Shown here: one piece after another, positions 55,243 to 63,920 of the stretch
Layout of the letters: the number at the start of each line of letters is the position of its first letter
Numbering within the stretch: position 1 is the first letter of the stretch
Source: Variovorax sp. PBL-E5
GTDB lineage: Bacteria; Pseudomonadota; Gammaproteobacteria; Burkholderiales; Burkholderiaceae_C
DNA: 64,000 nt
Assembly (NCBI RefSeq): GCF_901827185.1
Contig: NZ_LR594671.1
Location: 4,428,001 to 4,492,000 of the forward strand
Reading direction: 5' to 3'
Position numbers and translations under genes: made by a program
Notes under the pieces: generated by a model
Database searches by the model: none
Seen by the model: the letters and a program-made list of their open reading frames with translations, nothing else
Told to the model about the DNA's origin: nothing

Positions 55243-56418
55243 TTACTTCAACTTGGCGCGTTCCGCCACGATTTCAGACGGCTGGATCAGTTGGCCGGTC
55301 TTGTTGGACCAGTTGTTCTTGGTGAAGCTGATCACGGCAGCGATGTCGGTGTCGCTGAGCGTCTTCCAGGACGGCATGCCCTTGTCGACGCGGCCGTTGA
55401 GCACGGTGTCGATCTGGTCGGCATGGTTGGCGTCCAGCACGACCGCCGAACCGTCGAGCGGCTTGATCGGGCCGCCGCCCTTGCCGTTCGCCTGGTGGCA
55501 GGCCGCGCAATTGGCCGCATAGACCTTTTCCCCGCGCGCCATGATGTCCGGCAGCGTCCAGACCTTGGTCGGGTCGTCCAGCTTGGCCGCCGCCTCCTTG
55601 CGCTTGGCGTCCACCCAGGTGGTGTAGTCGGCGGCCGAGACCACTTTCACGTGGATCGGCATGAAGGCGTGCTCCTTGCCGCAGAGTTCCTGGCACTCTC
55701 CATAGTAGTCGCCGATCTTCTCGGCGCGGAACCAGGTGTCGCGCACGAAGCCGGGGATCGCGTCCTGTTTGAGGCCGAACTGCGGCACAGCAAAGGCATG
55801 GATCACATCGACCGCCGTGGTGATGATCCGGACCTTCTTGTCGACCGGCACCACCATCGGGTTGTCGACCTCGAACAGGTAGTTGTCGGGCACGTTGCCC
55901 TTCGCGCCGCTGTTCGAGAATTCGCGATGCGACGGCAGCAGGGTCGAGATGAAGCCGATGCCCGCACCCTCGCCGGTGATGTAGTCGTAGCCCCACTTCC
56001 ACTGATAGCCCGTGGTCTTGATGGTGAGGTCGGCATTGGTGGTGTCCTTCTGGGCGACCAGCACCTTGGTGGCCGGCAGCGCCATGAGGATCACGATGAT
56101 GAAGGGCACGATGGTCCAGATCACTTCGACCACCACCGACTCGTGGAAGTTGGCCGCCTTGTGGCCGACCGACTTGCGGTGCTTCCAGATCGAATAGAAC
56201 ATGACCGCGAACACCGCGATGAAGATGACCGTGCACAGGATCATCATCCCGTTGTGCAGCAGGTACTGCTCTTGCGCGATCTTGGTGACGCCCACCGGCA
56301 GGTTCAACTGACGCACCATCGGGCCGCCCGGCAGGTCGTTGACTGCATGCGCAGCGCCACTGAACGCCGCGCCGGCCGCCAACAGCAGATTCGCCGGCTT
56401 GTACCAAATGCTCTTCAT
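55243..56418 (-). CDS. ctaC: cytochrome c oxidase subunit II with fused cytochrome c domain
   Basis: CoxB/CtaC, 391 residues. Signal peptide (ending GAAHAVN), two TM helices, the GYQWKWGYDY segment and the CuA site CQELCGKEHAFMPI. After the CuA domain comes an extra class I cytochrome c domain with AANCAACHQANGKGG and a methionine ligand in KGMPSWKTLSD. This caa3-like fusion lets it carry its own electron entry heme. The ATG at 56418 is preferred to a GTG three codons earlier. Confidence 0.96.
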   Translation of the reverse strand: MKSIWYKPANLLLAAGAAFSGAAHAVNDLPGGPMVRQLNLPVGVTKIAQEQYLLHNGMMILCTVIFIAVFAVMFYSIWKHRKSVGHKAANFHESVVVEVIWTIVPFIIVILMALPATKVLVAQKDTTNADLTIKTTGYQWKWGYDYITGEGAGIGFISTLLPSHREFSNSGAKGNVPDNYLFEVDNPMVVPVDKKVRIITTAVDVIHAFAVPQFGLKQDAIPGFVRDTWFRAEKIGDYYGECQELCGKEHAFMPIHVKVVSAADYTTWVDAKRKEAAAKLDDPTKVWTLPDIMARGEKVYAANCAACHQANGKGGGPIKPLDGSAVVLDANHADQIDTVLNGRVDKGMPSWKTLSDTDIAAVISFTKNNWSNKTGQLIQPSEIVAERAKLK

Positions 56419-56485
56419 CGTGTTCACTTCTTCATTTTCCAGTTAACCCACCGGCCCAGCCCGGGTGCCACATCGCCCAGCCGCC

Positions 56486-57007
56486 TCACGCGCTGCGCAG
56501 TGCCATGCGAATTTCGCGCGCCAGCGCCGCACGCAATTCCGGGCGCACATAGCGCCCCACCCTGACCGAACGACCTTGACCCGAGACCTCGATCAGCGAA
56601 CGATCGCTGTCATGAGGCTCGACCCGCACCTGGTGCGGCAAGAATTCCGTGCGCTCGTAGTGCCCACCGTTTTCGAGCTCGACCACAAGGCGGCCGCCCT
56701 GCAGCGCGATCTTTTCGCCGTCGGTCGCGTGCCGTGCGTACAGCAGGAACGCGAAACCCACGGCGGCCAGCTCGAGCCACGCGAACGGCAGCACGAGACG
56801 TGCGCCATGCCACCAGAACACGATTCCGATGCCAAGCGACAGCACGCACAGCGACGCGTACAGCCAGCCGAGCTGGCTCGGCGTCACCGAGCAGTTGCGC
56901 TTCAGGAACCAGTGGATGCTCTGGCCTGACACAGTGGCAAAACGAAACACGGAATTCGACACGGGCGAGTTCGGCAAATCGGTGCGTCGAAGCGTTGTCA
57001 AACCCAT
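56486..57007 (-). CDS. DUF2244 integral membrane protein
   Basis: A 173-residue protein with two TM helices near the middle (WLYASLCVLSLGIGIVFW and FAWLELAAVGFAFLLYA) and a C-terminal soluble part with RVEPHDSDRSLIEVSGQG and a final REIRMALRSA. This fits DUF2244 proteins, often found next to cytochrome oxidase subunit II. Function unknown. It is 67 bases upstream of ctaC on the same strand and may be the first gene of the oxidase operon. Confidence 0.82.
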   Translation of the reverse strand: MGLTTLRRTDLPNSPVSNSVFRFATVSGQSIHWFLKRNCSVTPSQLGWLYASLCVLSLGIGIVFWWHGARLVLPFAWLELAAVGFAFLLYARHATDGEKIALQGGRLVVELENGGHYERTEFLPHQVRVEPHDSDRSLIEVSGQGRSVRVGRYVRPELRAALAREIRMALRSA

Positions 57008-57084
57008 TCCTGACAGGCCTCGATCACGGGACAATACCCGGGAGTTCACGCAGCGCCGGATTGTAGCGGGTCGAAGAGCGGCGC

Positions 57085-57999
57085 TCAGGCGCCGGGTCGC
57101 CCGCGCTGCAGCATCGAGCGCATTTCGCGCAGGGACACGGCGCTTTCGGCCGCGAGCGCCACCCGCGGCGCGGGCTTGAACGCATGGCCGTAGATGATCT
57201 CGAAGGTCAGCGCGATGTGCCCGTTGCCTTCCGCCGCGGGCGCGAACCGGGGCAGCGCTTCGCACAGCGCCTGATGCCAGCGTCGGCCGCGCAATGCGCG
57301 AAAGCGCTGCGGATGGAGATTGCGTCCCAGCGTGCGCAGCTCGGCCAGTGCGCGTTCCGCGCTGGGCCAGGTCAGCACGATGTGCTCCATGTCCATCACG
57401 GGCTCGGCAAAGCCGGCACCCACCAGCATGTCGCCCCAGTCGTGCATATCGGTGAACTCGTGGCTGGGCGGCGGCCAGCCCGAAGCCTCGTGCAGCAGGC
57501 GCAGTTCGCGCAGAGTGTCGGGCCCCAGGCAGGAGAACATCAGGAAGCCGTCGGTCGCGACCAGACGGTGCCAGCGCGCAATCAGCGCCTGCGGGTCGGC
57601 CGCCATGTGCAGCGCCATGTTGGCCCATAGCACGTCCACGCCCTCCTCCGGCGGCGCCTCGAAGCGCGGCCGCGGGCCCTGCCAGCGGCGTGCGGTCCAC
57701 CAGGGCGCCGCCAGCGCCCGGCCGGTGGCCGGCACCAGCGGCGCCTCGGGCTCGATCACGAACGACTCGGCCGTGCGATAGCGACGTGACAGCAGCGCAT
57801 GCGCCTCGAGGCCGCCATGCAGCGGTGACCAGTCGGCCCAGCGCTTCGGCTGGGCCTTGATCCACTGCAGGCGATCCTCCATGCGGCGGCCGATTTCCTC
57901 GTGCAGCCAGGGCGAACCCGCTGCAGGCGCGAGCCGGCTCCAGCGCGCGGCCGCCGTGGCATCGATGGTCGGCGGACGCTGTGCGGGATCGGTGGTCAT
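57085..57999 (-). CDS. BioC-like methyltransferase with altered SAM-binding loop
   Basis: A 304-residue protein whose later parts look like a class I methyltransferase of the BioC type: DVLWANMALHMAADPQALI, FLMFSCLGPDTLRELR and a C-terminal EIIYGHAFKP. The place where a GxGxG SAM loop is expected reads LHGGLEAHALLSRRYR, which lacks a normal motif. It may be a diverged methyltransferase with a reduced or changed activity. Divergent from comF with 24 bases between starts. Confidence 0.75.
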   Translation of the reverse strand: MTTDPAQRPPTIDATAAARWSRLAPAAGSPWLHEEIGRRMEDRLQWIKAQPKRWADWSPLHGGLEAHALLSRRYRTAESFVIEPEAPLVPATGRALAAPWWTARRWQGPRPRFEAPPEEGVDVLWANMALHMAADPQALIARWHRLVATDGFLMFSCLGPDTLRELRLLHEASGWPPPSHEFTDMHDWGDMLVGAGFAEPVMDMEHIVLTWPSAERALAELRTLGRNLHPQRFRALRGRRWHQALCEALPRFAPAAEGNGHIALTFEIIYGHAFKPAPRVALAAESAVSLREMRSMLQRGRPGA

Positions 58000-58023
58000 C
58001 AGATCGGCCAGTATATTGAGGGC

Positions 58024-58740
58024 ATGTTCCACCGCGGGTCCGAACGGCCTTTTTCGTCCTTGCTCGAGCGCCTTCCGAGCCAGTGCGCAGTGTGCCGCGC
58101 CTGGCCCTCGCAGCCGGTGTGCGACGCCTGCGTGGCACGCTTCGCGCCGCCCACGCCGCGTTGCGCAACCTGCGCCCTGCCGGTGCCGGCGGGTGTGGCG
58201 CAATGCGGCGACTGCGTGCTGCATCCGCCGCCGCTCGATGCCTGTCTGGCCGCCTGCGCCTACGTCTGGCCATGGCCCGGGTGCCTTGCGCAGTTCAAGT
58301 TCCGCGGCGACGCCGGGCAGGCCGCGCCGCTCGCAACCCTGCTGCGCAGTGCACCCTGGGTGGAACCGGCACTCGAACAGGCCGATCTCGTGCTGCCGAT
58401 GCCGCTGGCGCCGGCGCGCCTGCGGCAGCGCGGCTTCAACCAGGCGCACGAACTGGCGCGCCGGCTGGCGCCGCGAAAAGCCGATGCCCGCCTGCTGTTG
58501 CGCATCCGGGAGACGACGGCCCAAAGCGGCCTCACGCGGGCCGAGCGGCTTCGGAACCTCAGCGGCGCGTTCGCGCTCGAGCCGCTTCGTGCGCAGGCCG
58601 TGCAGGGTCGGCGCATCGTGCTGGTCGACGACGTGATGACCAGCGGCGCGTCGCTGTTCGCCGCCGCGCAGGTTCTGCGCACGGGCGGCGCGCAGAACAT
58701 CACCGCAGTGGTGCTGGCGCGCACCGAACTCCCCGACTGA
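58024..58740 (+). CDS. comF: ComF family protein (phosphoribosyltransferase-like)
   Basis: ComF/GntX, 238 residues. The N-terminal zinc-finger region has CAVC, CDAC, CATC and CGDC. The C-terminal part is a PRTase fold with PLAPARLRQRGFNQAHELARR and the PRPP loop VLVDDVMTSGASL. Associated with DNA uptake and use in other bacteria. Start MFHRGSERPFSS. trmL follows after 28 bases. Confidence 0.93.
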   Translation: MFHRGSERPFSSLLERLPSQCAVCRAWPSQPVCDACVARFAPPTPRCATCALPVPAGVAQCGDCVLHPPPLDACLAACAYVWPWPGCLAQFKFRGDAGQAAPLATLLRSAPWVEPALEQADLVLPMPLAPARLRQRGFNQAHELARRLAPRKADARLLLRIRETTAQSGLTRAERLRNLSGAFALEPLRAQAVQGRRIVLVDDVMTSGASLFAAAQVLRTGGAQNITAVVLARTELPD

Positions 58741-58768
58741 ACGCCGGGGCCGACCGACAATCGGCGCC

Positions 58769-59233
58769 ATGTTCCACATCGTCCTGGTCGAACCCGAGAT
58801 CCCGCCCAACACCGGCAACGTGATCAGGCTCGCAGCCAACACCGGCTGCATGCTGCACCTGGTCGAGCCGCTGGGCTTCTCGATGGACGACAGGCTGCTG
58901 CGCCGCGCCGGCCTCGACTACCACGAGTACGCGGAGGTCAGGCGCCATGCCGACTGGCAGGCCCTGCTCGACAACGAGCAGCCCGCCCACGAGCGCATGT
59001 TCGCGCTGACCACGCGCGGCTCGCGCCCGGCCTTCGAGCTGCGCTTCGCGCCCGGCGACTGGCTGGTGTTCGGCTCCGAGACCCGCGGGCTGCCGCCCGC
59101 CTTGCGCGACGGCTTCTTCCCCGAAGCGCAGCGCCTGCGGCTGCCGATGCGCGCCGGCCAGCGCAGCCTGAACCTGTCGAACGCGGTGGCAGTGACGGTG
59201 TTCGAGGCCTGGCGCCAGAACGGCTTCGGCTGA
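58769..59233 (+). CDS. trmL: tRNA (cytidine/uridine(34)-2'-O)-methyltransferase TrmL
   Basis: A small SPOUT methyltransferase of 154 residues that methylates the wobble ribose in tRNA-Leu. Landmarks: IVLVEPEIPPNTGNVIRLAA near the N-terminus, HLVEPLGF, and the knot region with FGSETRGLP, RLPMRAGQRSLNLSNAVAV. Normal family length. Downstream of comF in the same direction. Confidence 0.96.
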   Translation: MFHIVLVEPEIPPNTGNVIRLAANTGCMLHLVEPLGFSMDDRLLRRAGLDYHEYAEVRRHADWQALLDNEQPAHERMFALTTRGSRPAFELRFAPGDWLVFGSETRGLPPALRDGFFPEAQRLRLPMRAGQRSLNLSNAVAVTVFEAWRQNGFG

Positions 59234-59385
59234 AGCACGGCATCACAAGGTCCCGGCACGAACAGGCGTGCAGGCCGCATGGTTCTGCATCCACCGTCCG
59301 CGCTCCGGCGTATCCATGGCATGCAGGTTCGAAACATCCGTTCGAGCCGGCATGCCACCCTTCAACGCATTTCAGGAGCCACGCC

Positions 59386-59676
59386 ATGAACACCCGAACG
59401 ATCACCTTCGCCGCGCTCGCCACCCTTGCCTTCGCCGGCGCCGCGCAAGCCTACCAAGGCGAACAGAGCCCGCTGCCGCCCGCCCCCTTCCAGTCGACGC
59501 TCACGCGTGCGCAGGTCCAGGTCGAAGCGCGCCAGCCGCTGCACATCAGCAACGGCGGCACCGGCGCGATGGGCCTGCGCACCGGCAACGTCGAGCGTGC
59601 CGGGGTGCGCGCGACCGCCGTGGAGGCCGCGCGCGAAGGCTCGGCCAACTACGGCAAGCTCGGCATGCCGATGTGA
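59386..59676 (+). CDS. small secreted DUF4148-like protein
   Basis: A 96-residue protein with a signal peptide (MNTRTITFAALATLAFAGAA) ending at AQAYQG. The mature part has the LTRAQVQVEARQPLHISNGG segment resembling DUF4148 proteins, which often occur in Burkholderiales. An AGGAG site lies upstream of the ATG. The 152-base gap before it holds nothing else recognised. Probably periplasmic; function unknown. Confidence 0.72.
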   Translation: MNTRTITFAALATLAFAGAAQAYQGEQSPLPPAPFQSTLTRAQVQVEARQPLHISNGGTGAMGLRTGNVERAGVRATAVEAAREGSANYGKLGMPM

Positions 59677-59689
59677 TGTGCGCGCCGGA

Positions 59690-60148
59690 TCAGGGGTAGC
59701 GCCGCACCACCGACTCCGCCACGCAGGCGGGCTTGGCGGCGCCCTCGATCTCGATGCTCGTTTCCCAGGTCATCTGCACGCCCTGGTCGGCAATGGGCTC
59801 GGCGCCGAGCAGCTTCATGCGCGCGCGCAGCCTGCTGCCGACCCGCACCGGCGACATGAAGCGCACCCGGTTGAGGCCGTAGTTGACGCCCATGCGCGAC
59901 TCGATCACCTCGATCGCCGACTCGAAGAACTTCGGCAGCAGCGACAGCGTCAGGAAGCCATGCGCGATGGGTGCGCCGAACGGCCCCGCCTTGGCGCGTT
60001 CGACGTCGACGTGGATCCACTGATGGTCGCCGGTCGCCTCTGCGAACTGATTGACCTGCTGCTGGGTGACGGTGAGCCAGTCGCTCACCGCGACCTCCTG
60101 GCCGACGCAGGCAGCAAGATCCTGAAGGGTCTGGAATGTCCTTTTCAT
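59690..60148 (-). CDS. MaoC family hot-dog dehydratase
   Basis: A 152-residue single hot-dog domain with the hydratase 2 motif FAEATGDHQWIHVD (36-48; catalytic Asp41 and His46) and PIAHGFLTLSLLPKF. It probably hydrates or dehydrates an enoyl-CoA type substrate, as in (R)-specific enoyl-CoA hydratases. It follows the ParA gene on the minus strand by eight bases, so the two appear to share a transcript. Confidence 0.92.
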   Translation of the reverse strand: MKRTFQTLQDLAACVGQEVAVSDWLTVTQQQVNQFAEATGDHQWIHVDVERAKAGPFGAPIAHGFLTLSLLPKFFESAIEVIESRMGVNYGLNRVRFMSPVRVGSRLRARMKLLGAEPIADQGVQMTWETSIEIEGAAKPACVAESVVRRYP

Positions 60149-60156
60149 GGTTTCAC

Positions 60157-60777
60157 TCAGGTATCGAGCCACTCGCACAAGGGCTGCCATTGCTCGAGGT
60201 CGCGCTGCGCGCGGCCCGGCGCGATGTCGAACAGCGTGAGCCCGCGCGCCGCGAGCTGCACGTAGATCTGCGCGTCGCGCAGCTCGCCCAGCACCGGCAC
60301 GCCGAGGCCGGCGACGAACTCGCGCAGCCGGTCGGCCGCCAGCGTGCGCGCATCCACGCGCATGCCGACGACGCCGATCCGAGTCTTCGCTGCATTGCGA
60401 TGGCTGAGCAGTTTGTCGAGGAAGTCGCGCGTGGCATAGATGTCGAAGATGCTGGGCTGCAGCGGCACCAGCACCTTGTCGGCCAGCGCCACCACCTCCT
60501 TGAAGCGCGAGCCATGCAGCCCGGCCGGCGTGTCGAGCACCGCATGCGTGGTGCCGCGCGGCGGCCGCACCACGCTGCTGTCGCCCGAAGCGTCCCAGGT
60601 CGTGATCGACCGCGCCTGCGGCGGCCGCAGGCCGAGCCACAGGCGCGCGGATTGCTGGCGATCGACATCGCCCAGCATCACCGCATGGCCGCGGCTCGCG
60701 AAATAGCCCGCAACCTGCGTTGCAAGCGTCGATTTGCCGACCCCTCCCTTGGGATTGGCGACCAGAACCACGGGCAT
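60157..60777 (-). CDS. ParA/MinD-like ATPase (orphan)
   Basis: A 206-residue ParA-type ATPase with deviant Walker A ANPKGGVGKST (7-17, signature Lys10), DVDRQQSARLW and VLDTPAGLHG (Walker B region). No parB partner or centromere-like repeat is adjacent. Small orphan ParA proteins position chemotaxis arrays, flagella or other cargoes. Cotranscription with a MaoC enzyme is unexplained. Divergent from the KefF-like gene with 63 bases between. Confidence 0.9.
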   Translation of the reverse strand: MPVVLVANPKGGVGKSTLATQVAGYFASRGHAVMLGDVDRQQSARLWLGLRPPQARSITTWDASGDSSVVRPPRGTTHAVLDTPAGLHGSRFKEVVALADKVLVPLQPSIFDIYATRDFLDKLLSHRNAAKTRIGVVGMRVDARTLAADRLREFVAGLGVPVLGELRDAQIYVQLAARGLTLFDIAPGRAQRDLEQWQPLCEWLDT

Positions 60778-60840
60778 GTGAAACTCCTCGCAGGCTGAAG
60801 ACAGGCGCCATGGTAGCCGCGCATGCGCTATGTTCGCGGC

Positions 60841-61479
60841 ATGCCTACGACCACCAGCCCGGGAAACGACCCTCGCATCTACCTGATCGCGGCGCATCCG
60901 CACTGGCGCGACTCGCGCGTCAACCTGCCATTGCTGAAGGCGGCGCAGGGTATACCCGGTGTCGACGTCAACGATCTCTACGAGAGCTATCCCGACTACC
61001 TGATCGACGTCGAGGCCGAGCAGGCCCGGCTGGCGCGCGCCGAGCTGCTGGTGCTGCTGCATCCGATCCAGTGGTATTCGATGCCGGCGCTGCAGAAGCT
61101 CTGGATCGACGAGGTGTTCGCCTACGGCTGGGCCTACGGTCCCGGCGGCAAGGCGCTCGAAGGCAAGGACTGCTGGCTGGTCGCGACCACCGGCGGCCCC
61201 GAGGCAAGCTACCACCCGCAAAGCTACAACCGCTATTTCTTCGACGCCTTCCTGCCGCCCTACGAGCAGACCGCCGCGCTCTGCGGCATGCGCTTTCTGC
61301 CACCGCTCCTGTTCCACGGCGCGCGCAGCGCACCCCGCAGCGAGGTGACGGCCCACGTCGAGGTCTTCCGGCAGCGCCTCGCGTCCTATCCCGACTGGCC
61401 CGAGCTGGAAGACCTCGAAGGCTGTCCCGCCTGCGTGGTGCCCGAGGCCGACCGCCCCGTCGAACGCGAGGAGGCCTGA
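60841..61479 (+). CDS. NAD(P)H oxidoreductase, KefF/KefG-like ancillary protein
   Basis: A flavodoxin-fold quinone reductase-type protein of 212 residues. Family segments: IYLIAAHPHWRDSRVNLPLL, LYESYPDYLIDVEAEQ, LVLLHPIQWYSMPALQKLW and FAYGWAYGPGGKALEGK. KefF and KefG bind and activate KefC/KefB potassium-efflux antiporters in response to electrophiles. The kefC-type gene follows within two bases, which strongly supports this role. Confidence 0.93.
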   Translation: MPTTTSPGNDPRIYLIAAHPHWRDSRVNLPLLKAAQGIPGVDVNDLYESYPDYLIDVEAEQARLARAELLVLLHPIQWYSMPALQKLWIDEVFAYGWAYGPGGKALEGKDCWLVATTGGPEASYHPQSYNRYFFDAFLPPYEQTAALCGMRFLPPLLFHGARSAPRSEVTAHVEVFRQRLASYPDWPELEDLEGCPACVVPEADRPVEREEA

Positions 61480-61481
61480 GC

Positions 61482-63341
61482 ATGGAGCACGCCCCGGCCT
61501 GGCTTGTCAATTCGCTGATCTACCTCGGCGCCGCCGTGCTGGTGGTGCCGCTGTCCAAGGCGCTCGGCCTCGGCTCGATCATCGGCTACCTCGCGGCCGG
61601 CATCGCGATCGGCCCCTGGGGCCTGGGGCTGGTCACCAACGTCGAGGACATCCTGCACTTCGCCGAGTTCGGCGTGGTGCTGATGCTGTTCCTGGTCGGG
61701 CTCGAACTCGAACCCAAGCGCCTGTGGAACCTGCGCCGCCCGATCTTCGGCTGGGGCTCGGGCCAGGTGCTGGCCTGCGCGGCCGTGCTGTTCCTGGCCG
61801 GCTGGGCCGGCGGCGCGAGCTGGCGCGTCGCGCTGGTCGCGGCACTGGGCCTGGCCCTGTCGTCGACCGCGATCGCGCTGCAAGTCTTCGGCGAGCGCAA
61901 CCTGCTGCGCACCGCGAGCGGACAGGCCGGCTTCTCGATCCTGCTGTTCCAGGACGTGGCCGCGATCCCGATCCTCGCGCTGCTGCCGGTGCTGGCGGTG
62001 GGGTCGGTCACCGGCTCGGCGATCACCGGCCTCGACCGCGCGCTCGAAACGCTGAAGATCGTCGCCGTCATCGGCGGCATCGTGCTCGGCGGCCGGCTGG
62101 CGCTGCGCCCGCTCCTGCGCTGGATCGCACGCAGCAACACGCCCGAGATCTTCACCGCCGCCTCGCTGTTGCTGGTGGTGGCGATCGCGGCGCTGATGCA
62201 GTTCATCGGTCTCTCGATGGCGCTGGGCGCCTTCCTCGCCGGCGTGCTGCTGGCCGAGAGCGAATACCGGCGCGAACTCGAAACCGACATCGAGCCCTTC
62301 AAGGGCTTGCTGCTCGGCCTCTTCTTCATCGCGGTCGGCATGAGCATCGACTTCGGTGTGCTGCTCCGGCAGCCGGGCCTGATGGTGATGGTGGTGATCG
62401 GCTTCATGCTGTTCAAGTTCGTCGTCATCTACGCCATCGCCAAGGTGATGGGCCTGCCCTACCAGGAGCGGCCGGTGTTCACGCTGCTGCTGGCGCAGGG
62501 CGGCGAGTTCGCCTTCGTCGTGTTCCAGGCCGCCGGCCCCGAGGTGCTGCCGCCCGGTGTCGCCTCGTTCCTGATCGGTGCGGTGGCGCTGTCGATGCTG
62601 GTCTCGCCGCTCTTGCTGGTGGTGATCGACAAATGGATCCTGCCGCACTACAGCGCGCACCATGTCGTGACGATGGAAGAGATCTCGGAGCAGCAGGACG
62701 CCAAGGTCGTGATCTGCGGTTTCGGCCGCTACGGCCAGATCGTCGGCCGCATGCTGGGCTCGCAAGGCATGCAGGTCACGGTGCTCGACCACGATCCGGA
62801 CACCATCGAGTCGCTGCGCGCATTCGGCTTTCGCGTGTTCTACGGCGATGCCACGCGGCTCGACCTGCTGCGCACCGCCGGCGCCGGCACGGCCAAGGTG
62901 CTGGTGGTCGCGGTCGACGACATCGAGCAGTCGCTGGCCATCGTCGACCTCGCGCGCGAGCATTTCCCCGACGCGAAGATCGTCGCGCGCGCACGCAATG
63001 TCGGGCACCTCTACCAGCTGCTCGACCGCAACGTGGAGTACGTCGAGCGCGAGCTGTTCGAATCCTCGTTGCGCAGCGCGCGCTCGGTGCTCGAGGTGCT
63101 GGGCTGGCCGGCGCACGAGGCGCGTCAGGCCGCGATGCGCTTTCGCGTGCGCAACATCCAGCTCATGCGCGAGATCTATCCGCACTACAAGGACCGCGCG
63201 AAGGTCATCGCGGTGGCCAAGGAAGGACGCCAGCAGTTCCAGGAGCAGATCTCGCGCGAGCGCGCGGAGCGCAAGGAGCGCGCGGGCCGCGACTGGGACC
63301 GGCTCGAGGAGGAGCGGATCGAGGAAGAGCAGATCCCCTGA
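61482..63341 (+). CDS. glutathione-regulated potassium/proton antiporter (KefB/KefC type)
   Basis: A 619-residue CPA2 antiporter. About twelve TM helices come first (through about 390), with LALSSTAIALQVFGERN and SILLFQDVAAIPILALLP, then a regulatory KTN/RCK domain with VICGFGRYGQIVGRMLG (NAD(P)-binding) and VLDHDPDTIESLRAFG. A charged tail rich in Arg and Glu ends the protein. It works with the KefF-like protein encoded just upstream. Probably opens when glutathione adducts form, acidifying the cytoplasm for protection. GAGGAGG precedes the ATG. Confidence 0.94.
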   Translation: MEHAPAWLVNSLIYLGAAVLVVPLSKALGLGSIIGYLAAGIAIGPWGLGLVTNVEDILHFAEFGVVLMLFLVGLELEPKRLWNLRRPIFGWGSGQVLACAAVLFLAGWAGGASWRVALVAALGLALSSTAIALQVFGERNLLRTASGQAGFSILLFQDVAAIPILALLPVLAVGSVTGSAITGLDRALETLKIVAVIGGIVLGGRLALRPLLRWIARSNTPEIFTAASLLLVVAIAALMQFIGLSMALGAFLAGVLLAESEYRRELETDIEPFKGLLLGLFFIAVGMSIDFGVLLRQPGLMVMVVIGFMLFKFVVIYAIAKVMGLPYQERPVFTLLLAQGGEFAFVVFQAAGPEVLPPGVASFLIGAVALSMLVSPLLLVVIDKWILPHYSAHHVVTMEEISEQQDAKVVICGFGRYGQIVGRMLGSQGMQVTVLDHDPDTIESLRAFGFRVFYGDATRLDLLRTAGAGTAKVLVVAVDDIEQSLAIVDLAREHFPDAKIVARARNVGHLYQLLDRNVEYVERELFESSLRSARSVLEVLGWPAHEARQAAMRFRVRNIQLMREIYPHYKDRAKVIAVAKEGRQQFQEQISRERAERKERAGRDWDRLEEERIEEEQIP

Positions 63342-63355
63342 GGCCTTGTCTTGCT

Positions 63356-63387
63356 CCCTCTCCCTCTGGGAGAGGGTTGGGGTGAGG
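63356..63387 (-). repeat. REP-like palindromic repeat after the kef genes
   Basis: Nine-base stem CCCTCTCCC / GGGAGAGGG with a TCT loop, flanked by TTGGGGTGAGG. It is the reverse-orientation copy of the element at 29065-29104. Fifteen bases after the kefC-type stop; it may act as a terminator-like or mRNA-stabilising hairpin. Confidence 0.7.
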
Positions 63388-63461
63388 GCGCCCGGGCCTT
63401 TGCCTTGCGCGTTGCGTTTGATCGAAGGCCGGAGCCGGGACTCGCCCCGGCGGGCGACTCA

Positions 63462-63485
63462 CTTCTTTTGTCTCGCCAAAAGAAG
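63462..63485. repeat. stem-loop CTTCTTTTG...CAAAAGAAG
   Basis: Nine-base perfect stem CTTCTTTTG / CAAAAGAAG with a TCTCGC loop, in the non-coding stretch between the kef genes and the DoxX-like gene. It resembles a dispersed hairpin common in Comamonadaceae intergenic DNA. Its stem is far more AT-rich than the surroundings. Confidence 0.5.
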
Positions 63486-63519
63486 CGACGCCGCCAGCGT
63501 GCCGGATGCAAGACAGCCT

Positions 63520-63903
63520 TTAGACGGCAGGAGTCGTGTCAGTCATCCCTGAGTCGGAGAGCCGCTTGCGCCAGGTAATCCAGCCGACGAAAATCGAAAG
63601 TGCCGCCGCGACGAAAGGGGGCGCCGCGTGCCCATATTCGCCGTGGATCGTGACGGTCCCGAGTGCCGCCAACATGACAGCGCAGCCGAGCGCGGAGCCC
63701 AGGAGGCGGCTCGGTGCCCTGGCCAGCAGAATGGCGGTAGTGAGTTCCAGTGACCCGGTCACAAAATGGAACCAATGCGGATATCCCCACCTCAGGTATT
63801 CCTCGTCGATAGATTGCGGGGCAAAAATATTACTGAGTGACCCCACGACGAAAAACGCGGCGAGAGCCAGGGGTAGGACTTGGCGCCAAGTAGTCTTAGA
63901 CAT
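63520..63903 (-). CDS. DoxX-like membrane protein
   Basis: A 127-residue protein with four predicted TM helices (for example VLPLALAAFFVVGSLSNIF and LLGSALGCAVMLAALGTVTI) and a WGYPHWFHFVTGSLELTTA segment that fits the DoxX/DoxD-like family. Function unknown; some members take part in thiol or stress responses. Base composition is visibly lower in GC than the rest of the window. Confidence 0.8.
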   Translation of the reverse strand: MSKTTWRQVLPLALAAFFVVGSLSNIFAPQSIDEEYLRWGYPHWFHFVTGSLELTTAILLARAPSRLLGSALGCAVMLAALGTVTIHGEYGHAAPPFVAAALSIFVGWITWRKRLSDSGMTDTTPAV

Positions 63904-63920
63904 TGATCGGTCCTTCGGAA

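Noticed and set aside
53143..56565. A very long open frame on the plus strand across the cytochrome oxidase genes, His/Asp/Arg-rich when translated.
   Set aside because: It is antisense to ctaG, ctaD and ctaC, which have full family motifs. Long antisense frames are normal in DNA of this GC content and the translation has no domain features.
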